Below, piece by piece: positions 1-6,075 of a stretch of 11,488 nucleotides of DNA (its first letter is position 1; each line of letters begins with the position of its first letter). A program made the translations under genes and the position numbers. This stretch comes from Mxb001 sp051007175 (lineage in GTDB: Bacteria > Actinomycetota > Actinomycetes > S36-B12), in assembly GCA_051007175.1 (NCBI GenBank), contig JBPCSL010000012.1, positions 1-11,488 on the forward strand. The letters are read 5' to 3'. A model generated the notes under the pieces. It ran no database searches. It saw nothing but the letters and a program-made list of their open reading frames with translations, and had not been told where the DNA came from.

Positions 1-221
1 GCGGCCATGGCGGCGACGGCCTCGCAGGCCTGCTGGCGGCGGCGTGCGACGCGTCCGCGCATGGCCACGAGGGTCATGAGCCGGCGCAGCATCATGCGAG
101 CGACGACGAGACTGCGCGCGTCGCCGAGCCCGGCGAGACGACCGAGCCGGTGGGCGCGCCCGGGGATCGCGATGAGCACCGCGCACGCGGCGGCACTCGC
201 CGCCAGGAGCCCGTCACCCAT
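1..221 (-). CDS. TadB-like type II/IV secretion membrane protein, N-terminal part
   Basis: Partial gene running off the left edge; only the first 73 or so codons are present. I translated it from the minus strand starting at ATG 221-219. The start codon overlaps the stop of the upstream ATPase gene within ATGGGTGA (221-214), so the two are probably translationally coupled. Seen: one hydrophobic segment (about residues 5-19), then a basic stretch ending in an RRRQQACEAVAAMA-like helix. That layout resembles the start of the cytoplasmic T2SSF domain in short actinobacterial TadB proteins. In Tad systems TadB is the inner-membrane platform that the TadA ATPase drives. The TadB assignment rests mainly on position directly after tadA, because the diagnostic T2SSF core lies outside the window. 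Confidence 0.72.
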   Translation of the reverse strand, partial: MGDGLLAASAAACAVLIAIPGRAHRLGRLAGLGDARSLVVARMMLRRLMTLVAMRGRVARRRQQACEAVAAMA

Positions 222-1374
222 GGGAGTGGGACCCCTCCCCCCGATCGACGAGGCGGGCGAGATCAGCGAAACCCTCGGCCTCCCGCAAGCGACTCTCACC
301 GCGGATCAGGGCCGGCACGGCCTGCACCCGATCACCGCATCGACGCAGGACATGGACGCCCATCACCTGCCGGCCGCGAGGGGTGCGCGCGACGTGCACG
401 CAGGCATGCAGGCCCGCGCCCACGAGCGCATGCACGGCATCGCGCGGCAGGCCGGCCATGAGGCCCAAGGCTTCAAGGCGTGCGGGCAGGTCCTCCGGGG
501 AGTTGGCGTGGACGGTGCCGCAGCCGCCCTCGTGGCCGGTGTTGAGGGCCGCAAGCAGGTCGACGACCTCGGCGCCACGCACTTCGCCCACCACCACGCG
601 GTCGGGTCGCATGCGCAGCGCCTGGCGCACGAGGTCACGCAGGCTCACGGCCCCCGCTCCCTCGAGATTGGCCGGGCGCGACTCCAGGGACACCGCATGC
701 GGATGATCGGGCCTCAGCTCGATGGAGTCCTCGACGATGACCATGCGCTCATCGGCAGGAACGAGGCCGAGGAGCGAGTTGAGGATGGTGGTCTTGCCCG
801 AGCCGGTGGAACCCGTGACAAGCAAGGACAGGCTCGACCTCACGATGGCGGTGAGCCATGTCGCGGACAGCTCGCACACGGTGCCGCGCTCGAGGAGGTC
901 GTCCATGCTGAAGGCCCGGCGACGCGCGATGCGCAGTGACAGGACGGTGGTCGCGGCAATGGGAGGGATGACGGCGTGCAGGCGGGTGCCGTCGGCGAGC
1001 CGGGCATCGACATAGGGGGATGACTCGTCGAGGCGCCGGCCGGCAGAGGAGGCCAGACGCTGGGCGATGCGGAGGGTGGCGGATGCATCGGGGAAGGAGA
1101 CGGGTGCGCGCTCGAGGCCGCGCCCGCGATCGATCCACACGTCGTCCGGGCCATTGACCAGGACGTCAGTGACATCGCCGTCGCGCAGCAAGGGCTGGAG
1201 CGGGCCGAGCCCGTGCATCTCGTCGTGGAGCGCGGACACCAGGTCGAGGAGTCCTTCACCGTCGAGGACGACCCCCTCCTCGCGCAACGCCGTCGCGACG
1301 TGCCCGAGGGGACGCACTGCGTCGGCATCGTCGATGAGGCGACGGCGGACGCGCTCCACCAGGGGCGCGGTCAC
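214..1374 (-). CDS. tadA: TadA-like secretion ATPase (GspE/VirB11 family)
   Basis: Cytoplasmic motor ATPase for a Tad/Flp-type pilus or secretion apparatus, 386 aa. Visible motifs in order: an N-terminal domain ending in a GLGPLQPLL-type segment (about 55-63) and a VTDVLVNG strand (68-75); Walker A GSTGSGKTT (188-196); Asp box VIVEDSIEL (212-220); Walker B region LRMRPDRVVVGEVRGAE (253-269); and His box TGHEGGCGTVHAN (279-291). All catalytic boxes are intact. The start is GTG at 1374, overlapping the stop of the ssd-like gene as GTGA (1374-1371). The stop overlaps the tadB-like start. The order ssd-tadA-tadB matches the actinobacterial Tad cluster (Rv3660c-Rv3659c-Rv3658c in M. tuberculosis). 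Pilin genes, if present, would lie beyond the left edge. Whether it assembles pili or another envelope structure cannot be told here. Confidence 0.93.
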   Translation of the reverse strand: MTAPLVERVRRRLIDDADAVRPLGHVATALREEGVVLDGEGLLDLVSALHDEMHGLGPLQPLLRDGDVTDVLVNGPDDVWIDRGRGLERAPVSFPDASATLRIAQRLASSAGRRLDESSPYVDARLADGTRLHAVIPPIAATTVLSLRIARRRAFSMDDLLERGTVCELSATWLTAIVRSSLSLLVTGSTGSGKTTILNSLLGLVPADERMVIVEDSIELRPDHPHAVSLESRPANLEGAGAVSLRDLVRQALRMRPDRVVVGEVRGAEVVDLLAALNTGHEGGCGTVHANSPEDLPARLEALGLMAGLPRDAVHALVGAGLHACVHVARTPRGRQVMGVHVLRRCGDRVQAVPALIRGESRLREAEGFADLARLVDRGEGSHSHG

Positions 1375-2423
1375 GCCGCCCTGCCCGGGGTCGCGACCTG
1401 CGCCTCCGCGAGGACGGCCTCAAGCAGGGGCCGCACCGCGCGCAGGGAGATGGTGAGCGGCGACTCTCCGCGGGCCAGGGCACGGTCGTGCGACCACTCG
1501 CCCAGCACGGGCACTCCCAGCGCGCGCTCCGCATCGAGGCGGTCCCGCGCGATGTCGCGGCTGCCGCGCAGGACGGCGGCCACCGGCGCACCGCACGCCG
1601 ACGCGGCCTCGACGACGGATCGCGAGGCCATGAGGCCCGCGATGTCCGCCGGGCAGCACACCACGACCAGGTGGCTGCGCGCCCACGCGAGATGGGTCAC
1701 GGGCCCGAGATCGCGCGGGCAGTCCACCACCGTGGGATCGCCGCTGCGCACGCCCGCGTCGAGCACGGCCGCGAGCGACTCGGTGGGGATCGCGTGCGGG
1801 GCCGACCGCGAGACGGAGAGCACCGCGGCGTCTCCTCCGTGCGGAAGCGCGCCCCGCAGCGCCGAGGGCGATAGGCGCCCGCGCGATGCCGCAATATCGG
1901 GCCAGCGCACGCCCGGTGCATCCTCGATCTCCAGGCGCACGTCGGCGCCGCCGCCTAGCGGGTCGAGGTCGACGAGCAGGCTGGGACCGCGCAGGGCGCG
2001 GGTGAGCAGCGCGGCCAGCGTGGAGGCCCCTGCACCGCCGCGGCCGGGCACCACGGAGATCACCCGACCCGACCGCGGCGGACCCTCGGAGAGATCGGCG
2101 AGGCGCTCGACGAGCCAGCGCTCGCCCTCGGGAAGGACGGCGACGTGCTCGGCACCGACGTGCACCGCGTGACGCCACACGCCGTGGTCGCGGGAAGCGC
2201 CCTCGCGCGCGACCACCACGACGCCGGCCCGCCGGGACAGGCCCTGCTGCGCGACCGACGCGAGCTCGTCTTCGCCGATGAGGACGACGGGAGCCGAGAG
2301 CCAGCGCCCGGCGACGGACGCTCCCTCGGTCACGAAGGGCTCGACGCCGGCGGCCACGCACAGCCTCAGCAGGTCGTCGAGCATGGATTCGTCAGCGGTC
2401 ACGATGAGGGGCGGAATCTCCAT
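1371..2423 (-). CDS. ssd: Ssd/CpaE-like MinD-family protein of the Tad locus
   Basis: A 350-aa protein with a receiver-like N-terminal half (about 1-115) and a MinD/ParA-type fold in the C-terminal half. The P-loop region is GRGGAGAST (127-135), where the canonical KGGxGK(S/T) has Arg for the signature Lys and Ala for the P-loop Lys. A Walker A'-like strand LLVDLDPLGGGADV (149-162) and VVDCPRDLG (232-240) follow. This layout is that of the actinobacterial septum-site-determining (Ssd, Rv3660c) and CpaE-like proteins encoded upstream of tadA. In Tad systems CpaE/TadZ positions the apparatus; Ssd has been linked to septum regulation in mycobacteria. ATG at 2423 is preceded by a GGTGAGG Shine-Dalgarno (2438-2432, 8 nt spacing). 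It is the first gene of the minus-strand operon. The loss of P-loop lysine suggests weak or absent ATPase activity. Confidence 0.87.
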   Translation of the reverse strand: MEIPPLIVTADESMLDDLLRLCVAAGVEPFVTEGASVAGRWLSAPVVLIGEDELASVAQQGLSRRAGVVVVAREGASRDHGVWRHAVHVGAEHVAVLPEGERWLVERLADLSEGPPRSGRVISVVPGRGGAGASTLAALLTRALRGPSLLVDLDPLGGGADVRLEIEDAPGVRWPDIAASRGRLSPSALRGALPHGGDAAVLSVSRSAPHAIPTESLAAVLDAGVRSGDPTVVDCPRDLGPVTHLAWARSHLVVVCCPADIAGLMASRSVVEAASACGAPVAAVLRGSRDIARDRLDAERALGVPVLGEWSHDRALARGESPLTISLRAVRPLLEAVLAEAQVATPGRAA

Positions 2424-2539
2424 GCGCGCAGCCTCACCGGATGCGGGTCGTCCATCGGCGGGGACGGCATACCTGGGGACATGACGGGGTCCTGTGAGCT
2501 GTGGACGGAAATGCGCATCCTCACGGGTACTGTGGGCGC
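2424..2539. promoter_or_regulatory. Divergent intergenic region between ssd-like and HAD genes
   Basis: This 116-bp gap separates the minus-strand Tad operon from the plus-strand HAD/FUSC pair, so it must carry both promoters. The clearest plus-strand signal is the TACTGT box at 2528-2533, listed separately. For the minus strand I see only the ribosome binding site at 2432-2438 and no convincing -10/-35 pair. No strong inverted repeat was found. Confidence 0.6.
2528..2533 (+). promoter_or_regulatory. Candidate -10 box (TACTGT) for leaderless HAD transcript
   Basis: TACTGT fits the actinobacterial -10 pattern TANNNT and ends 6 nt before the GTG start at 2540. Transcription would therefore begin at or next to the start codon. 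There is no Shine-Dalgarno before that GTG, which agrees with leaderless initiation. No TTGAC-like -35 is visible at the usual distance. The same TACYGTG word precedes two other plus-strand genes in this window. Confidence 0.45.
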
Positions 2540-3334
2540 GTGGCCCGATCAGCCGCCTTCTTCGATCTCGACAAGACGATCCTGGCGACGTCGAGTGCCC
2601 TCGCCTTCACCCGCCCGTTTTACCGCGGCGGCCTCATCCGGCGCAGCGACGTCATCCGCAGCGCCTACGCGCAGTTCATCTTCCTGGCCTCGGGGGCCGA
2701 CCACGACCAGATGGAGACGATGCGCAAGTACATGTCCGCGCTCGTGACGGGCTGGGACGTCGCCAAGGTCAAGGAAATCGTCGCGGAGACGCTCGACCAG
2801 ATCATCGACCCCGCGATCTACGCCGAGGCGCTCGCCCTCATCGACGAGCACCGCGCGGCCGGGCGCGACGTCATCATCATCTCCTCGTCGGGCACCGAGG
2901 TCGTGGAGCCGATCGGCGAGCGCCTGGGCGTCGACCTTGCCATCGGCACGCAACTGGCCGTCGAGGACGGCATGTACACCGGCGAGATCCTCTTCTACGC
3001 CTATGGCGAGGGGAAGGCGCAGGCGATGCGCGACCTCGCGGCCGAGCGGGGCTACGACCTCGCGGACTCCTATGCCTACACCGACTCCATGACCGACCTG
3101 CCGATGCTGGAGGCCGTCGGCCACCCCACCGCGGTCAATCCCGACAGCGAGCTGCGCAGGATCGCGAACGAGCGTGGCTGGCCGGTGCTCGACTTCGCCC
3201 GACCGGTGACCATGCGCAGCCGGATCCCCGTCGAGCGACGACAGGCCGCGGCGGCTGTAGGAGCCGGGGTCGCCATCGGGGCCGTCGCACTCGGGATCGC
3301 CTGGTACGCGCGGCATCGGCGCAGTGCCGCATGA
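2540..3334 (+). CDS. HAD-IB family phosphatase (SerB-like) with C-terminal membrane anchor
   Basis: Predicted 264-aa HAD-superfamily subfamily IB hydrolase. Motif I is FDLDKT with nucleophile Asp9 and acid/base Asp11. Motif II is the serine run in VIIISSSG (112-118). Motif III is Lys159 in GEGKAQAM, and motif IV is YTDSMTDLP with Asp182 and Asp186. All catalytic motifs are intact, so phosphatase activity is likely, but the substrate is not evident; phosphoserine or a lipid phosphate are family possibilities. Residues 236-256 form a hydrophobic helix followed by RHRRSAA, so the enzyme is probably held at the membrane by its C terminus. I chose GTG 2540 because motif I then lies close to the N terminus, as is usual, and a -10-like box sits 6 nt upstream; an ATG at 2501 would add 13 unlikely residues. 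Divergent placement from ssd parallels Rv3661. Its stop overlaps the next start. Confidence 0.9.
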   Translation: MARSAAFFDLDKTILATSSALAFTRPFYRGGLIRRSDVIRSAYAQFIFLASGADHDQMETMRKYMSALVTGWDVAKVKEIVAETLDQIIDPAIYAEALALIDEHRAAGRDVIIISSSGTEVVEPIGERLGVDLAIGTQLAVEDGMYTGEILFYAYGEGKAQAMRDLAAERGYDLADSYAYTDSMTDLPMLEAVGHPTAVNPDSELRRIANERGWPVLDFARPVTMRSRIPVERRQAAAAVGAGVAIGAVALGIAWYARHRRSAA

Positions 3335-4335
3335 AGGCGCGCGACCGCAAGATCCTCATCCTCGCGCTCATCGTCATCGCCTTCATGGCGCCACTGTTCT
3401 TCGGGGCGATGGTGGGGCGCCTGGACCTTGCCACTCCCTGGTTCTACGGATCCGTCATCAGCGTCATCGCGTGCTTCATCTCGGTGCGCCTCGCACTGGT
3501 GCTCGTGCCGATCGCCGGTGTCTGCGCGGGGATCGCGGTGCTGCTGCACCCCTACCCCCTGCTCGGCGGCATCTTCATGGCGCTCCTGGCGGGCGGGGCG
3601 GCGTACACCGCGAGGCGTGGACTGCACAGCGCGACGCTCATGGTGCCGCTCTTCACCGCATTCCCCCTGGTCCAGCCGCCCCAGCTGGCCGGCAACCCGC
3701 CGCCCGGCACGCTGGCCCTGCTCACCGGGATCGCCACGCTGCTGGGCGGCCTCTGGGTCGTCCTCGTGATTCGCGTGCTGCTGGGCTCGCACATGCCGCA
3801 CTCGCGCATCAAGGCTGTCGGTGCCCGCACCGCGACGTTCTACGCCGTCCTCATGGGACTGCTCGTCGGTGTCGCCGCCTGGGTGGTGCTGTCCTACGCC
3901 CCCTATCACTCCGGGGCCTGGCTCCTGCTCACTCTCATCATCGTCCTGCAGCCGGACACCCACGACAGCGTCCAGCGCTGCCTACAGCGCACTGCGGGCA
4001 CGGTCCTGGGCGTCGCCGTGGCCTTCGCCATCAACCTCGTGTTGACGTCGTCGGTCGTGTTGCTGACGCTCGCGACCGTCCTGGCCTTCGCGGCCTTCGT
4101 CGCGCGCTATGTCATGAAGCGGCCCTACTGGGAGTACACGGCAATCATCACGCCGGCCGTCATCCTCATGTCCTCGCCGACTCCGGGCAGCATCACCGCA
4201 ACCGCCGAGGACCGCCTGTTCTTCACGGCCGTGGCCGCTGCCGTCGTCCTGGCCATCGCCCTGACGCTGAAGTTCAGCTACGACCACTGGTACGCGCCCC
4301 GGCATCCGGAGAGCACGAGCCCGGCGCCGGCCTAG
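3331..4335 (+). CDS. FUSC-family integral membrane protein
   Basis: A 334-aa polytopic membrane protein that starts with ATG overlapping the HAD stop as ATGA (3331-3334), indicating translational coupling. Hydrophobic segments lie at about 8-27, 38-60, 62-90, 128-150, 168-190, 196-207, 223-260 and 296-314. The loop QPDTHDSVQRCLQRTAGTVLG (207-227) resembles the FUSC (fusaric acid resistance/aromatic acid exporter) signature, in which a polar Arg-rich stretch runs into a GTxxG turn. Two blocks of membrane helices are arranged as a repeated half. FUSC proteins are associated with export of aromatic compounds, but this one is shorter than full-length exporters and no substrate can be assigned. 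Coupling with a phosphatase suggests co-expression rather than a known pathway. The tail (ESTSPAPA) is followed directly by a repeat with 24-bp period. Confidence 0.82.
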   Translation: MKARDRKILILALIVIAFMAPLFFGAMVGRLDLATPWFYGSVISVIACFISVRLALVLVPIAGVCAGIAVLLHPYPLLGGIFMALLAGGAAYTARRGLHSATLMVPLFTAFPLVQPPQLAGNPPPGTLALLTGIATLLGGLWVVLVIRVLLGSHMPHSRIKAVGARTATFYAVLMGLLVGVAAWVVLSYAPYHSGAWLLLTLIIVLQPDTHDSVQRCLQRTAGTVLGVAVAFAINLVLTSSVVLLTLATVLAFAAFVARYVMKRPYWEYTAIITPAVILMSSPTPGSITATAEDRLFFTAVAAAVVLAIALTLKFSYDHWYAPRHPESTSPAPA

Positions 4336-4380
4336 GGCGGCGGCTTGGCCGACGACAGTGGCGGCGGCTTGGCCGACGAC
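4336..4380. repeat. Two-copy tandem repeat with 24-bp period after the FUSC stop
   Basis: A 21-bp word beginning GGCGGCGGCTTGG occurs identically at 4336-4356 and 4360-4380, separated by AGT. The period is 24 bp, a multiple of three, and the array starts on the codon right after the FUSC TAG stop. Read in that frame it would encode GGGLADD-S-GGGLADD. It could be the remains of a C-terminal tail cut off by the stop, or a chance slippage product. Confidence 0.9.
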
Positions 4381-4406
4381 GAGAGGCGGCATCGGGCAGG
4401 TCGCCC

Positions 4407-4412
4407 TACCGT
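4407..4412 (+). promoter_or_regulatory. Candidate -10 box (TACCGT) for leaderless transcript
   Basis: TACCGT at 4407-4412 matches TANNNT and ends 6 nt before GTG 4419. There is no ribosome binding site before that start. The box with its following G (TACCGTG) is identical to the one upstream of acsA. Confidence 0.45.
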
Positions 4413-4418
4413 GATCCC

Positions 4419-5324
4419 GTGGCCGACATGGAGGTCCTCGCCCACGGGAAGGACGCTGCCCCGCGCCACCGGCGCGGGATCGCCGTCGCGGTCACGCTGG
4501 TGGTCGCCATCGCCCTCGCCGCCATCGCGGCATATGGCCTTCTCCGCCACGGGCCCGCGCCCACGCAGGTGGCGTCTGTCGAGCGCACCGGCGATATCGC
4601 GATCGAGCCGAATGCCGAGGGGTCTCCATGGGAGAACAAGCTCGGCATGCCCGCGGGGAAGGTCGTGCCCGGTGCCTGGATCCGCGTCCGCATCGAGGGC
4701 GACCCGCAGGTCACCGCGAACGCCCGCCCGGCCCAGTCGTCTGGCGCACTGCACCTCGAGCAGCAGCAGCCCGTCGTGGCATCGCCCGACGGAGGCGTGG
4801 AGTTCGCCGCGGTGCTCGGGCCCGCGGACTGCATGGCGACGGCGAGCCCGTCGGGACTGGACGAGGCGGGATACCGCTGGCGCCGCCCGCTCGGCGTGAG
4901 CCTGGTCGAGGACGCCAACGGAACGTCGATCCCGCTCGCGGAGGACGCCCGCGCCCAACTCGAATCGATCGTCGCCGACCTATGCGCGCCCGCCGGTCGC
5001 GCGCCGACGCTCACCATGCTGGACGCGCGTATCGACGGCTCCTACAGCCAGCGCGTGCTCGACATCCGCGCCTCCCTGGACAGCGTCGGTGACCGCGCGC
5101 TCACCTACCCGCTTGACGGGCCTGGGCTGCGCAGCATCGGGTCCTTCGAGCGCCCGGGCGACAACGTAGTGACGCTGCTGTGGTCGGTCTCGCCGCTGGG
5201 CGAGGACACCGACGGCGTACTCGACGCCTACGTGCGCGTCATCACCGTCGTCGGCGACACGGCGTACCCGTGGATCATCCGCGTAGTGCCGCCGGCCGCC
5301 ATCACCGTGGGTGCTGCTTCCTAG
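4419..5324 (+). CDS. Membrane-anchored extracytoplasmic protein of unknown function
   Basis: I do not recognise this 301-aa protein. The N terminus is basic (HRRG, 17-20), followed by one hydrophobic helix at about 21-42 and a long polar region with no further membrane segment, so it is probably anchored with its bulk outside the cell. The outer part alternates beta-like strands (VPGAWIRVRIEG, 83-94; VTLLWSVSPLG, 251-261; YVRVITVVGD, 271-280; YPWIIRVVP, 283-291) and has two cysteines, C138 and C189, which could form a disulphide. GTG 4419 is preferred because of the -10-like box 6 nt upstream; ATG 4428 is an alternative losing three residues. It is probably transcribed separately from the FUSC gene, 83 bp upstream. 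Its TAG stop overlaps the stop of the convergent Fic-like gene within CTAG (5321-5324). Confidence 0.8.
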   Translation: MADMEVLAHGKDAAPRHRRGIAVAVTLVVAIALAAIAAYGLLRHGPAPTQVASVERTGDIAIEPNAEGSPWENKLGMPAGKVVPGAWIRVRIEGDPQVTANARPAQSSGALHLEQQQPVVASPDGGVEFAAVLGPADCMATASPSGLDEAGYRWRRPLGVSLVEDANGTSIPLAEDARAQLESIVADLCAPAGRAPTLTMLDARIDGSYSQRVLDIRASLDSVGDRALTYPLDGPGLRSIGSFERPGDNVVTLLWSVSPLGEDTDGVLDAYVRVITVVGDTAYPWIIRVVPPAAITVGAAS

Positions 5325-6040
5325 GAGTTGCGGGCGGCCTGGGCGCCGAAGGCCATCGCGCCAGCGTTCCAGCGGACCCACTCGACGACACCGGCGGGCT
5401 CCGCCGACACGTAGCCCCGCAGGGCATCGACATAGGAACGCCGTCCCAGAGATCGCATGCCCGCCTCGGGCACCGACATGAGGTCGGGGTCGACGCCGCG
5501 CGATGCGAGCACGAGTCGCAGGCCGGCGCGCGCGACGAGCCCGGATCCCCACGCGAAGGGACGCAGCGCGAGGAGCTCGCCGTGCACCACCGCGGCGAGG
5601 AGCAGCGCCGGAGCCTGGGATGGAGCCGTCACGAGATCGGCGAGCGCGGCGAGGCGCGGGGGCACGTCGGCCGCGGGCGGAAGGGATCCGATGTGGAGCG
5701 GGTCGATGACGTCGTCGGAGGATCGCGGGCGCCCAAGCTCATCGGCGTCCGCGAACGAGTGGGCGGCCACGGCATGCAGTCGCGCGAGCACCTGCAGCGG
5801 CGCCCTCTGCCAGACGTCGACCTGGGACGGCACCTCTGTCGTGACGTCGATGGCCGCTGACAGGGCGCGGCCGAGAGGGGAGTCGTCGACGATCGTGACC
5901 TCGGCGCCCTCGAGAGCGGCGCTGTCCTGCGCCCCCTGCATCGCGGATGCCCGGGCGACCTCGGCGGCGCGCGCTCGAATCCCCCGGTCCCACAGCAGGG
6001 CGTCGATTTCATCGCGCGCTGCCGCGCAGGATTCGCTCAC
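5321..6040 (-). CDS. Degenerate Fic/DOC-fold protein
   Basis: A 239-aa protein whose layout follows Fic domains but whose active site is changed. Residues 40-45 (SAALEG) match the inhibitory-helix motif (S/T)xxxE(G/N). A LxxLH helix (85-89), GRPR (103-106), PPAADVPPRLAALADL (121-136) and AAVVHGELLALRPF (149-162) follow in Fic order. Where active Fic enzymes carry HPFxxGNGRxxR, this protein has RPFAWGSGLVAR (160-171): the catalytic His is Arg160, the Asn is Ser166 and the first Arg is Leu168, while Gly165, Gly167 and Arg171 remain. AMP transfer is therefore unlikely. Similar actinobacterial proteins are sometimes labelled oxidoreductase, for which I see no basis. The start is uncertain: GTG 6040 is the first usual start codon, but a CTG at 6079 would overlap the deacetylase stop as CTGA and keep SDPLAALAALPGV. 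It lies directly downstream of the deacetylase, probably in one operon. Confidence 0.75.
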   Translation of the reverse strand: MSESCAAARDEIDALLWDRGIRARAAEVARASAMQGAQDSAALEGAEVTIVDDSPLGRALSAAIDVTTEVPSQVDVWQRAPLQVLARLHAVAAHSFADADELGRPRSSDDVIDPLHIGSLPPAADVPPRLAALADLVTAPSQAPALLLAAVVHGELLALRPFAWGSGLVARAGLRLVLASRGVDPDLMSVPEAGMRSLGRRSYVDALRGYVSAEPAGVVEWVRWNAGAMAFGAQAARNS

Positions 6041-6075
6041 CCCCGGGAGGGCGGCGAGGGCGGCGAGGGGATCGC

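Noticed and set aside
2494..5324. Very long alternative open frames spanning the HAD, FUSC and 4419 genes (to 4335 and from 3324)
   Set aside because: Their upstream parts are out-of-frame readings of real genes; only the 3' portions from 3331 and 4419 encode membrane-like or ordered proteins. Long spurious frames are common at this GC content.
6047..6070. GAGGGCGGC tandem repeat (about 2.5 copies)
   Set aside because: It corresponds to an LAALAAL helix in the extended Fic-like reading frame, so ordinary codon repetition explains it.
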